In this document: positions 23,423 to 36,600 of the stretch, piece after piece
Layout of the letters: every line of letters begins with the position of its first letter
Position numbering within the stretch: position 1 is the stretch's first letter
From: Hippophae tibetana
Lineage: Eukaryota; Streptophyta; Magnoliopsida; Rosales; Elaeagnaceae
Length of the DNA: 64,000 nt
Direction of reading: 5' to 3'
NCBI GenBank assembly: GCA_037013495.1
Contig: CM072808.1
Span: forward strand, 45,370,068 to 45,434,067
Program-made: the position numbers and the translations under genes
Notes under the pieces: generated by a model
Told to the model about the DNA's origin: nothing
The model's input: the letters and a program-made list of their open reading frames with translations, nothing else
Database searches by the model: none

Positions 23423-26400
23423 CTATCACTTCGTTGAATCTATAAATAGAGGTCTAAATTAGATCGAAGTTAAAAATTAAAAATAATTTTTTTAAAATTT
23501 ATAATGTATCTTAATAATATTAAATGATTTTTAATTAAATGATATTTAACATTTAACATATTTAAATACTTGTAATTTAATTTGGGTGTCTAATTAAAAT
23601 AATATATTAAAAAAATTAATAATAAAAATATATAAGATAAATGCAAGATGCGTTATTTTTATAATTATAAATTTATTTTATAATATTAGAAAAATCACAT
23701 TTATAATAAATATCTTATTCTTATATATGTTTATTTAAAAAAATATATACAAATTAAAAATCATTTTAAAATGCAAAGATTTTAATTAAAAATATTTATA
23801 GTATCTAATTTTTTTAATAAATATTTTATACTTTTGTTTTTCTTTAAGGCAAAATGTACACACCTTAAATATAATTATAAAATTCATTTATTTTAATTAA
23901 CAATACTTATCATATTTATTTATGCTTTTGATAGTTAACATTACTTTAATTTTCTTGATTTAAGTTTTATGGATACGACTAGAAAGAAAGACAATAATGA
24001 TTTAGATGCATATCGATGGTGAAAGTTAGGATAATATCACCCATCTTTTGGTGATACATCCCTATTTCATATGAGCTTTTGTTTTTATTTTTTTATTTTT
24101 TTTAAATTTTAACCTCTATATTATATCAATTTATTTGATTGGTAGTATTCTGTTTACTTTTTATCTTGTTATGGTAATAAACGATCATTTTTATGATTTT
24201 ACGAAAGTAAATTCATTCTTTACTTAATATTTTATCATTTTATTCAATAAAAAACATTTGATTAAAAATATTAAAATATATTTTTTTTAATTAAAATATA
24301 TTTTTTGAAATTTTTAAGAGTTTTTATGAATTTTTAATGCATTCTCACTTAGGATAGTTGATCGGACAAGTCACGCGTCAACATGACATCCATTCTGAGT
24401 TCGTCGCTTAATCAACACTCCTGTCACGAGTCATCATCTTATTTGTCTATTCATTCCACGTGAGGCACCACCCAATCCATAATCGCAAATCACAACTTAC
24501 CACATGGTGTTGACTTAACGTGTGTTGACTGAGATGAGTTCTCTTGTTATGCATGGTGCGTTGATTCGCTCAATGAATATCGTGTGTCATGTGTCACACT
24601 TCTATTAACTAGCACTGTTATTTTTTTCTTTTTCATCTCGGTCTTTAATTTGAAGTTAATCTGACTGTCTAAATTTCATCAGAGTTATATTTAATCCTAT
24701 AATTGTCCCATAAATACTTATTAGTTTTTGGAGAAATTTTTTTTTTAAAAAAAGATACAATTTTAATGAATATTCAAGAAGATATTAGTATTATAATTCA
24801 AGAAACTAATTGAATTTCTTCTTCTTATTTTTTTTTATCAATTTTTATGTCTTTTTATGAAAAATATGAGTTTTATGAACAAAATTATGTTTAGTTAATT
24901 ATTAAACCAGGGGTTTATGAACCAAATTTTAAATATTTGATGATCTAATATTTTAGCTCAATTATGAATTCAATTTAATTATATTATTTAATTTAATTTT
25001 TATGTTATTAATTGTTTGACCAACAATTGATCTGTAAAGACAATTAAATAAGTTTAAGAAAATTATTTAATCGTTTATCTTTATTAAATAACATGCATAA
25101 TTTTTAGACATGTATGATTCTCGTATATATGATCTATAATTGATGAATTTAATAAATAATATATAATTTAATTGACATAAAAATGTGATCAAATTAATTA
25201 CTATATAGTGTTTAAAGAGACGAATACATGTTAAATTAGATTAAATTAATCATGTAATTGATTGATAATTATGTTGAGAGATTTAATAATTTTAGATATT
25301 TTTAGATTTAATTATTGATTCTAATTTAATTAATTTTTTTTAATTCTTTTAATTTTGTTTTCATAAAACATAAAAAACTGATTTTTATTTTTTAAAAATT
25401 TAAAAATTAATTTCTAATAACATAAACTTTGTATGAATAATATTTTCTTATTATTACATTATTTGTTATAATACATATACATACATATTCATTACACACA
25501 ATTCATATCCGATGACTTTAAGTTAAAAGCCAAGATTTCAATCTCCTTTTTACCGGATGGATATTCAAGTCATAAGTGTGTTGTATTTAACATAGGTGAG
25601 AACTAGATCCAAAATTGGGAGAGTATCCTTCACAATTTCCTATTGTTATGTATTAGTATCTAATGTTTGGGTTGGTGAAGGTGGTGTATTTTTTTGCATA
25701 ACATTGTTATGTATCAATTTTGATGCAATGTAACGAAATATTCTTTTGAAAAAAAAAAACAAAACGAAACAAAAACAAAAATAGTTAGATATTTAGACCA
25801 GATTAAAACTAGTAAACATAAGTCTTAAAGTTAAGATTGCCTCAAAAAGTCCAGAAAGGTAGAAGAATTTCACAATCTTGAGAATAACATAAACAATACT
25901 TTTTCTTATTCCAATTCCTAATTCAGTAGCACAATGTCCTACATAATATATCTAATCCCGACTTCCCCAAAATATATTCTTGCACTTATCATGTCAATCC
26001 TCCAGCCTTTTCAAGTACCTGCAATGAAATAGGAGATGCATTAACCATGAGAAATCAGAAGGAAAATATTAGAGCAACTAATATAATTACTCACTACTAC
26101 CACTTGTTTTCCTCGTATGATAATAAATTAACAGCTCAGTAAAGAAAAATTAAAGGCACACTTTTAACCAAGATACTGAAGAGTATGTATAGAATTAGTA
26201 ACAAATTGAACAGAATTAAGACTTCTAATTGGAATAATTACCACATTAACAAACTAAATATTTGAATGTTGATGAATACACGTTATTTGATGAGGTTGGC
26301 ACTTTACTATTACAAAAGTTTCACTATTTATAAACTCGTGAAAACTTGCAAATCTACTTTTAATTTTTAATTAAAGGAATAGAAAGATAACCTACAAAGC

Positions 26401-26698
26401 AGCAACAATCTTGTCTTTGAATTATCGAGAACTCCTTGCGCATCACCCATCTTTTCCATTCCTCCCTATAAATCCCAATCCCAATTTCTTCATATCAACC
26501 AAGTATAATATGCTAACAAATTTCTATCTAATTTACACCTTGTTTATCAAAAAAAAAACTGAACACATACAAGCAAAGTTATTTGGTTATGTTTAAGTTC
26601 CAAGCTATCCCCATACTCGAAGACTAAGAACAAAAACTGTACTTTCATTTTTTTTTTTTATATTTTTCCTAGAATCAGCAAGACTCACAAAGAGACTA
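23423..26698. other. Intergenic region; AT-rich with one GC-balanced island
   Basis: 23430-24340 and 24620-25500 are AT-rich with long A/T runs and no coding signal. 24350-24610 is an island of ordinary base composition with several TTGAC (W-box-like) words and no open frame; it is listed separately in the findings. About 25980-26020 may hold a 3' exon of the NFD6-like gene. Confidence 0.5.
25986..26019 (-). other. Possible third exon (alternative 3' end) of the NFD6-like gene
   Basis: On the minus strand a good acceptor (CTCCTATTTCATTGCAG) precedes GTACTTGAAAAGGCTGGAGG, which reads VLEKAGGLT and then stops. It lies downstream of the NFD6-like exon 2. It could be a 3' UTR exon, or an alternative coding tail if exon 2 is spliced before its stop. 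The exact end is unknown. Confidence 0.4.
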
Positions 26699-27948
26699 CT
26701 AGCGATCTTGACAAGTACGGCAGAAGGTACCATGAGACAGCTCGCAACAAGCCCGGATGTTGACTGTCATGTGAGATGTTAAGCAGGGTGCAGCATGACC
26801 TGACAAAAGTGATTGCGCGCAGCCCAATTGTCCCAAGTTCCTATATAAGTATCAGAAAACAAGAACTTTCATTTTATCATATAACAGTTGTCAACTTTGA
26901 ATATGAAATAACATGAATGAAACAGAAGTTTGCAGTAATCAATTTCTGAAACTTATGACTCATGATTAATAAATAGGGTAAATCGCCAAAATAGTTCACT
27001 AGCTTTGAGAAAATGAGTCGTTTAGTCCATTAACTTTGGGTCAATGAGTTTTGGTCATTTAGAGTTCAAAAATGGGTCTTGTAATCCGAAAAGGGATAGT
27101 TTCATTTTCTAAGTTATAGGATCTCAAAGGGCCCCCCCTTACAATTCTATAAGCACTAAATGACCCATTTTTCAATTCTAAAAGGATTAAATGACACATC
27201 CAAAGCAAAAGGACTAATCGGCCACTATTCCTTCTAATATATATATATATATATTTGTGTGTGTGACAAGTTTAAATAAGATAACTTAAGTTGTTTCTTC
27301 TAGAGATATTCTTCCAATTTCACTTGAATTCACAAACAAATCGTAAAAGTTCAATTTATGACAGGCAGGTGAATAACAAGAAAAATAAACCAAAACACCA
27401 AGTGGAATCAGAAATTTTTTTTTTAGGAGCAAAGCTGAAGAAATTACATCAACTACAATGGAGCTGTGTTCTTTACAATGTCCGAAAGAACAATTGACAC
27501 AAAATGATAAGCAATCTATACGTATTAAAAACCCTACTCAGTATTCAGAGAGAGAGAATGATTCAGAATAGAATGTTAGACATTTCTAAGCTTCAAATGG
27601 TCATATTTCCTCAAGACGGCCTAAATCTCGAACCCAAAAGGCTCTAGTCAAACTAAATGCAGTATACACATTAATAAATTTCAGCTATTCTCTTTTTTCT
27701 TTTTAATATTTTCAAATGTAACAGATAAAAAAATAAAAAGGCACCAACTTTCTCGTGAACCAAACAGAAAGGGACAAAAACGGTATGGTATTGAGAGGTG
27801 ACCTGGGGTCAGCAAAAGAATAACGACGACGAGGAGCAGAGGAAGGCGGAGGACGAAGGCGGGGAAGAGATGGGGCCGATCGAATGGAAGAAACTCTAGG
27901 GGTGGAGAGGAGCGAACGAGATAGCGATCCAGCTGAGCGCCAAGCCAT
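26699..27948 (-). CDS. NUCLEAR FUSION DEFECTIVE 6-like small organellar protein
   Basis: Two exons, 27948-27803 and 26840-26699, join in frame (donor CCCAG|GT, acceptor ATAG|GAAC) to 95 aa. The N-terminus MAWRSAGSLSRSLLSTPR and the following Ser/Arg/Pro-rich stretch have the look of a mitochondrial or plastid presequence without acidic residues. The second exon gives LGQLGCAQSLLSGHAAPCLT and then TVNIRACCELSHG, the conserved C-terminal block of this plant family. The founding member is needed for polar nuclear fusion in the female gametophyte; the biochemical role of the family is unknown. The 962-bp intron contains a probable inverted-repeat element (26975-27237). Alternative 3' ends are common in this family. 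Confidence 0.82.
26975..27237. repeat. Probable MITE-like repeat in the NFD6-like intron
   Basis: The left part reads GGGTAAATCGCCAAAATAG and the right part, inverted, GAATAGTGGCCGATTAG. Between them are repeated words such as AAAATGGGTC and ATGACCCA in opposite orientations. This resembles widespread plant repeats with the same wording, but the inverted arms are imperfect. It is followed by a (TA)n(TG)n microsatellite at about 27238-27266. Confidence 0.5.
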
Positions 27949-29107
27949 CTTTGTTTTGCTGCTTGTTTCGATGCGCGTTGAGTATTGAGTGTTGATAGGG
28001 CTCTACGAGGGTTTATTATTTGAGAGGTTTTACGTCCGTTGGATTGGGAAACGTACGTTACGGACGGCGCTAATTGTTATACTACTAATCACTCGCCTAT
28101 GTTAATTTTTTTATTTTTAATATTTATTTGAAGATATATTTAATATAAACGTTTTTATAATATTAAAATACTTAATATTTTTTTCTTTTAATTATTTAAC
28201 AAATTTTTAAATAAATAATATAAAAATAAAAATAAATAAAATCTAATATAATTATTAAAAGAATTGTGTATTTTAATAATAAATAAATAAAATTTAATTA
28301 TTAAAAAATTATATATTTTAATAATAAAATTATTTATTTTAATATAATTATATATTTATATAAAATAAATATTAATATATGTTAAGTTTGGATTAATAAT
28401 AATTTTGATATCTTAATAAATATTTTTGTATTTTTTATTAATTATAATTATTTTTATTAAAAATATAATCACCCTTATTTCTAATTTGCGTGAACTCTGA
28501 ATAGATAATTTTATCATACTTTTTACTGCAAATTCTTTGTAATAAAAATATTTTTTTTATTTATTAAATATTATTTCATATGATTATTAATTTTAATGCT
28601 TATTTTTTTAAGAAATAACTAATACATTTAACATGTACTAATATAAAAAAATTTACACATTTATAATGTGTTACAATTTTACATAGATACATAAAAAATG
28701 TAAGTAGTCATTTGATTATTCTTTTTATATGAGTATGTAAAAATTTGATGTATCTAAATTCTACATTCAAATATTCATATTTCACGGTTAAATATGGTAA
28801 AAGTGGGCCTTTCTTTTCTTTTTTTCATTGAAAAGTTACTTATTTGAACTTAATTATAAATGTGATTTTAATACCAAGATTTTATAGTCTCTTTGAGACC
28901 CCAGATATGAGGTAAATTCATTATTCCAACTATTGACTTTTATTAAATTTGTCCTTATATTATTGGTTTCAAACCCCCTAGATATCTGACAACACAAAGT
29001 GTGCACATACCTTATGATTACTACTAAATTGTCATATTATAAAACACTTTATTTTGAAATTATAAAATCTAGATACCTCTCGGTCCCTAATAATAATGAG
29101 TTTTTCT
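27949..29107. other. Intergenic region upstream of the NFD6-like gene
   Basis: The first about 120 bases (to about 28070) are GC-balanced and probably the promoter and 5' UTR. The remainder is strongly AT-rich with no coding signal, up to the left LTR of a copia element. Confidence 0.5.
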
Positions 29108-29265
29108 TGAATTAATTGGAATATTAATTATCAATAATTACTATTAATTATCATTATAATTACCAAATAACTGTTTTTAGGATTTGAAGATTTTATTATC
29201 TTCTATATATACCATATATAAATACAGGTTAAAAGAATAAAAAATATAATTTTAACAATTTAAAT
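29108..29265 (+). repeat. 5' LTR of the decayed copia element (right border approximate)
   Basis: It aligns with 32718-32870 through TGAATTAATTGGAATATT, GGATTTGAAGATTTTATTA and a TATATAtACCATaTATAAATA block. Confidence 0.75.
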
Positions 29266-32200
29266 ATATTATCAAAACCAATCATTTGAATTATTTATCC
29301 TAAAAATTCAACACTAATGTTGAAATCAAATAAAAAAATAAGCCCAATCTTAATGTATAGTAGAGCAAAGTACAACTTATAAAAACATATACAATAAAAT
29401 TATTTACAAACATATAAATTGATAATATTGTAGTAAGACATATACATAAATAATTGATTCTATTATAATAAATTATATAATATATGATTATAGACAAATT
29501 TTATCACTTCAATCATCGATTAAAAAAATTATATTTATTGTAAATAATACTTTGTCCTGAATTATTAGGGAAAGATCTTTAATTTTGATTAATATATTAA
29601 AATTAGATTATATTTTAATCGTTATATTTTTAGATTTTGACTTTTTGTTTGATTATTTAAATAATTATTATCTTATTTTATGTTGTGATATCAAATAGTC
29701 ATTTTCTTATCTTGTGTTATAAGTTTTTGACCTAATTATTGTGTGTTTAAGAATATTAAAATCAATAAAATAATTGGCATTGGTATTAGGTGAAAAAAGT
29801 TATATTACTTGACTTGGAATCAAAGATTATTGAAAATAAGTACTAATACTAAGTGCTTCTAAATAAATAAAAAGAAAATAAATGTAGTTAAAACATTGTC
29901 GTTTTGGTTATGTTTTCGTTGATTATCTCAAAAAATTATTTCTCAACTTATTTGTCAAAGTTAATGTTTTAAGTTTTCAGTGTGATATTTGGGCAAAAGG
30001 TCATCGTCTTTCATTTCCATTAAAATTGAAAAAGAATATACTTTCATTTATAATTATTTATTATAATGTTTGGGTCCATTTAAAGTCATAATTTTTGGTG
30101 GATCACGTTAGTTTATAATATTTTATTGATGATTGCAATACAATGACATTGTTATTTTTGATGAAATCTAAAAATAAAATAAACTCGTTATTTTAAAAGT
30201 TTCATAAAAATAAATTAAAACTTAATATTATATAAAGATTTAAGTTATTCACATTGATAATGATGTAGAATACTAGAGAATTAAATTTAAATAGTATTTG
30301 GAAGCACGAGTAATAATTCATTATACAACTTGTTCCAACACTTCACAACAAAATGGGATGATTGAACACAAGAACAACACTTGTTGGCAGTGGTCCAAGG
30401 TTTATTAATCTTAGCTTGTATGTCATATGTCATTATCTTATTAGGAGAAGCACTTACTTCTATAGCCTATTTAATCAATTAAGTTCCATCTAGCACCATC
30501 AATTTCAAAACATCATTCCAAATCTTCACTGACGTAGTTATTGGCCTAATTATCTCAAATTTAAGCTATCGTGTCTTTAGTTGTATAGTGTTTGTACACC
30601 TACACAAAAATCAATGCACCAAGTTAACTCTTCAAGTATTATGATGTGTTTTTGTTGGATATGCCACTTATTAAAAAGGATATTGGTGTTACCATTCCAA
30701 TCACGTCGATTATTTATTATAATGAATATTGTCTTCTATGAAGATACAATGTACTTCTCTAAACTTGAATTTCAAGGAGAGTACCAAAAAGAAATTCAAT
30801 TTTTTGATTATGACGAAAGTGATAACCAAAATGTTAGCAACTTGAATATAAGTGATACAATACTAGACTTAAGTAGTATGACATTAGAACAAAATGTCAA
30901 TGAAAACCTAATAACTGAAGAAGTAAGTGATGAACAACCAAGTGAAGAAGGGAGAGCTTCTCAACTTGGAAGCTTTGTATAATATGGCTTCATCTTCTAT
31001 CAACATATCACACTAATCGCTTATTGAATATGTTATTCAACCACACAAAAGACAGTTACCATAGCGTCATACAAAAAGGTATTCTTAAACTCACATATGA
31101 ACTTGAATTTTCTACCAAAATAAAGTATCTCATGAGCCATTATGTGCCTAACCATCATTTTTCAAAATCAAATATATCATTTGTGAATCAATTATCTTAT
31201 GTATCTATTCCTAACAGTGCGCAAGAAGCCTTATCTGATCCTAGGTAGGAAACTACTATGAATAAGGAGATGAAATCTCTAAAAAAAATGAAACATGAGA
31301 TCTAGTTGATCATCCACCAAGGAAGAAACGAGTTCGATATCTGTGGATTTTCACCGTGAAGCACACGTTGAAGACACAATTGAACGCTTTAAGGCAAGAT
31401 TAGTAGGAAAGGGATACACTCAAACTTATAGGATTGATTATACAAAAACATTTGCACTTGTAGCCAGAATGAACATAGTTTGTGTCATGTTATCTTTAGT
31501 TACAAATTTAGATTGACCATTACAATAATTTAACTTGAACAATGCTTCTCTACATTTTGAATTATCTAAAGAAATCTACATGGATTTCTCACCAAATTGC
31601 ATGATATAAAAAGGATACAATCAATAGATATACATACTAAAGAAATTATTATGTACTGAAACAATCTCTGAGAGGTTCGAAAGGTTCACAAAATCTATGA
31701 TTGCTTTCAGCTACTAACATAACAACTCAGATCATACTATTTTCCTTAAAAAAATAGAAAGATAAGATCACTACACTCATTATATATGTGGATGACGTGA
31801 CGGTTACAAGAAATGACCCTAAAGAAAAAAGGTTTACAAAATTACTTGTTCAAAGAGCTTGAAATGAAATATTTAAGCTCTCTGAAATATTTTCTTGGGA
31901 TATCCCGATCTAATAAAGAAATAATTTTATCTCAAAGAAAATATGTCATGGATTTATTACGAGATATTTGTATATCAACATGTCAAACAGTTGATACACT
32001 AGTAGAAAAAGGTCTAAAATTGTGTGTTAAGTCCAACTAGGTACTAGTTGACAAAGAAAGATACCAAAGATTTGTAAGGTGATTAATATATTTATCTCAT
32101 ATCAGACGAAATTTGGCTTATGTTTTGAGTATTGTCAATCAATTTATGCATAATATTAGAAAACAATATATGAATGCAGTTATTCGTATTTTGAGATATT

Positions 32201-32717
32201 TAAAATCTACTCTCAAAAAAGACTATTGTTCACTATAAACATAGACTATCAAAGTATATATGAGTCTACTAATAATAATTAAGTTGGTGATAAGAATAAT
32301 AAATTGTCTACTTTTGGTTGTAATCATGTGACATGGAGAACCAAAAAACAAAATGTTATAATTCGTTCAATTGAAGAAGCAAAATTCAAAGGTTTATACT
32401 TTGTGAGGCATTATGGTAAGACTGATCTTTTAAGATTTGGGTTTTCTTTCTGAATAACCTATCAAAATATTTTGTGACAATAAAATAACATGTGATGTCG
32501 TACATAATCTAATTCAACGTGATTATACAAAGCATGTCGAGGTAGACATATTTTTCATCAAGGAAAAATTGGAGGGAAAGATAGTAGAATTACCTAAGAT
32601 TCGTTTTGAAGATCAGTTGGTTAACATACTCATCAAAATAATTTCAAATAGTGTTTTTAAATTTTTTGAACAAGTTAAACATGTGAAACATCTATACACC
32701 AATTTGAAAAAAAATCT

Positions 32718-32870
32718 TGAATTAATTGGAATATTAATTATCGTTATAATGGTTAAATAGTTGTTACATTATAATTGTTAGAATTTGAAGGATTTTATTA
32801 CCTTATATATAAACCATGTACAAATATATCAAATGAATAAAAAAATTTGATTTCGTCATTTTAAAAAGTT
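32718..32870 (+). repeat. 3' LTR of the decayed copia element (right border approximate)
   Basis: It repeats the left LTR with several substitutions and a small rearrangement near position 40. The order of blocks is the same. Confidence 0.75.
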
Positions 32871-33623
32871 TTTATACCGTGTTGGCTATTAGTAGAGATA
32901 AAAAAAATAGATCAAAACTATCTATTTTTAACCAATCTTATTCTAATCTGAATTCAAATTTAATGATATAATCAATTTAAATTCAAATATATCAATTTTT
33001 TTTCAAATCATATAAGGTCAAATTAATATTAAAATTTATTTATGAATGACTGTAAGATATAAAACTCCATATACACACATTTATATTTTGAATTGATATT
33101 TTTGTAACAAATACTATTATCTATAATCACAACTAAAAAATATAAGAAAATAAGAAATATATATATATATATATATAATTATTAAATTATTATAATCATT
33201 TATATTTATTTTTTAAACTAAAATAATAATCTAATATAATTATAACATGTATAATATTTAAATATAACATATTATAAATAAAATATGTATTTATTTATAA
33301 TTTAATAATAATTCAATATAGATCATAAAACTATCTGAATTCAAACAAATTGTATAACTTTAAAACTAAAATCTATCATACTATAAAATTTATCAATCAA
33401 ATCTGAATTAAACTAATCGAATTTCTCTATTTAAAGGAATCAATTGGATTATTTACTCATCGGGTTACTATCCACGACATAAAGGTCTTTGAATGAAGAT
33501 TGATTGGGAAGGTAGAACAAACTCAAAAAAAAAACACATACACACAATAAATTTATTAAAAAGGGTACAGAACAAATGCTCATCAACGTCGAAATTGATC
33601 CCGAGATTCTAGTGAAAAATTTC
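32871..33623. other. AT-rich intergenic stretch between the copia element and FUC95A
   Basis: Contains an (AT)n microsatellite at about 33157-33177 and otherwise A/T-rich DNA. The right 100 bp is probably 3' UTR of the minus-strand fucosidase gene. Confidence 0.5.
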
Positions 33624-36600
33624 TTAGAGAGAGAATGTCCTCACACATTTTAAAAATCTATTGAAAGTATAAACTCTATCAGATGATATATTTGCCATAA
33701 CTGTAATCCCTCTGTAGTGTAATCTTTTAATAGTGTTCACGTGGTTCTCGGACCAAAGACCAACTTCATCAAGAGCTCCTTCCTTCCAGCAGATGTTCAC
33801 CGTCACCCCGCCACGTGCTTTAAGTCCTTCCACACAACCATTTGCCCATTTATCCCGGGGAAGAGCTGGAAGTAAGTAAAGATCCTTGATAGTACTTTGG
33901 ACTAGCATTTCTGCAATTGCTGTTGAAAATCTGACACCAAAAACCATTCAGAGAATGGAAAAAACTGTCATGGTCAGTAACTCAGTATTTGTAATTGTTC
34001 ACGTTGTTGCAAACTTGCGATGAAGGAAACTATTATTACAAAGAGAAAAGGAGGCAACCGCAAGGATGACACAAACTTGACACTGCAAACCAGAAACCCA
34101 GTTTATGCATCTCATATTTGCCCATAAGAAGTGAAGAAAATAGATGCTCCATGAAAGAATAGACAAATATAGAAACAAATGAATTTTAAAAGGATAGATT
34201 CAACCACCGCTAAGTTACACAGACACTTTTGGTATAGCTAGAGCTGTAAAAAAAAATTTATATGTATTCGGGTGTCGGACTCACCAATTTTTCTAAAAAT
34301 TTTGTAAATTTATACCAAATTAGAGTGTCCAAATCCCCACACCCATATCCAAGTCATGTAGTTTGGACACGAATACTTCATGAAAAATGAAGAGTTGAAG
34401 TAACATAAGTTCATTCACCATCCATAGTAAAAATGCAGGAATATGGCATACCCAAAGTTTGCATCAATCTGGAAAGGAGGATGTGCAGTGAACAAGTTAC
34501 TGTACAGTCCTCCCTCAAAATCACTCTCATGATTTGGATCAACCAAGTTAATCAAATGCTTGACCATACGGTATGCATGCGCACTGTTGTGAAGACGTGC
34601 CCAAAGTGAAGCTTTCCATGTAGTTGACCATCCTGGACCCTCCTCTCCTGTTCGAAATTACATAGTTTAGACTAATTGGCATCGACCATATAAGACTACA
34701 GTGACAGGAATTAAAATATAAAATAAAAATCAGAGTTTCAAACAAGTGCATGCATGCGAAGGTGCTTAATAATATCACTAGCCAGTTACTGCAGTTCAAT
34801 GTATGTGTATCAACTACAAAATTACACATTACACTTTAATTAAGTGTTTCAATTTTGAGTTTACTACTAGATGTAGTAATGCAAGGTCTACTAGCAGTAG
34901 TCTTGTGCAATAAAACATAAAATAATATAACTAAAAGTGGGTAGTTGGATGTTAAGCCTACAAAACTATATGCCACTTAGAAATGGATATTTCACCAATA
35001 ATAGTAAACTGTATAGAGTGCATCAACTACCTACTGGCTACCACATTTCAAATCATCCAAACTCATGTCAGATTAAATTGCAGATTCTCTTAAACCACAC
35101 TCCCTTTCACGTTTCTTTTAATTTCTCATCACATACAAACCTCTTTTAGAGAGGGTATCATCTGCAGCTTTACAGAGATCTGGAGTTTTCTCAAGAGTTA
35201 TTGTGTGCCCTGGATACAGGCCAAAAAGATGTGATACATGTCGGTGGTGCACTTCAGGGTCCTCGAAATCTTGTGCCTGTCATGAACAGAGAATCTGAGT
35301 CAGTCAGTCTACAGTTAATTAAAACTTCTCAACATCGATGAACTTCACTAACATTCTTGGAAGAAACGAAAAGAAAAGGGAATTTATAAGGTTCTGTGAT
35401 TTCAAGATACTAGCATACCCATTCCATAATGGAACCATCCCTAGCAATTCTTGTTGGAGGAAGCTTGGTTTGAGTGTCACGGACCTTTCCAGCAAGAGCA
35501 TCCTCACTTCTCCCCAAAACCTTTCAATAGGAAATTACTATTATCCAAAGTAAAGAGCTTTTACAAATAAGCAGGACAGCCTTCACATTTTTTATTTTTT
35601 TTAAAAAGGAGCTCTACCTCAGCAGCAGAAACAAATGCAGAGAAAACCTCTTTAATGATAGATATGTCCATTGTTGAAGAGTAGCTCACACTGGCTTGCT
35701 TACCATCTGGAGCAACAAAACTATGCTCTGGAGAAGTTGAAGGATTTGTTTCCATATAACCTCCGTGGCCTTCAATCAACCAATCCAACAGAAACAATAC
35801 ACATCCTTCAAACAAAGGATACGCTTTATTCTTTAGAAATTCCTACGTAGAAAATATAAGCAGTCATTTACCAATTATCAAATTTAAATTGATTAGGTAA
35901 AATAAATTTTGAATTTGGACTATTCTACTTGCTTGTCTCTACAACTTTTGAATTAGGACAGAGTCTTAGATGACAAGTAACAGCCAAAACAGAAAATTGT
36001 TATAAATCTCACAATTCTTAGGTGTAGGCTTTGATTGGTCAAAAAACAAATGAAGAAACACACTTTTCAAATGCACCTCTTGATTCAAAAGTAAAACTAA
36101 AATCAAGAGATGGCCATTTGGTTACAACCAAAAAGTAAGCCTCTTTGTGTAATTTTTTATATTTAATGCCACTAGTCAGAACTGTTATTTTCGCCCTTGT
36201 CACAAACCAAAAGTAAGTTAATCAGCACTACAGAATGGGAGATGTAAAACTTAGTGTGTATATATAATAAAAAAAATACAAACTGGTTGCGTTTATTATT
36301 AAAATATCAGAGGCTCACCTTATCCATGGTGTAAGTATAATGCTCCCATAGATGAGTACAAAGCCAAGCTCCTCCCATAGGCCAGAGAGCCCAAACTGCT
36401 TCCCCTCGATCAGGTGATGTTTTGGCCCATATATCAGATACTTGATGTACAACCCAACCACTGGCTTCATAGTTCACCTGAAATGTTGAGAACATATTAA
36501 GACAAACTGCGCACAGAATTAAACAAAGTTACTGTAAAGGTTATGATAACTTTTGACTGCTGATGCTTCATTGAATGATAGACATTAGATATGAAGCATT

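Larger units (their letters stand above)
29108..32870 (+). mobile_element. Old, decayed Ty1-copia LTR retrotransposon
   Basis: Two related end segments, both starting TGAATTAATTGGAATATTAATT (29108 and 32718), are the LTRs; their outer ends are blurred. Inside, plus-strand fragments in shifting frames match copia order. Integrase-like remnants lie near 30330-30560. An acidic linker lies at 30740-30982. Reverse-transcriptase pieces lie at 31250-31800 and 31813-32040 (LEMKYLSSLKYFLGI, ISQRKYVMDLL-type). LAYVLSIVNQFMHN is near 32115, and RNase H remnants at 32300-32620 include WRTKKQNVIIRS. Many stops and frameshifts make it a pseudogene. I could not identify a clean target-site duplication. Confidence 0.85.
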
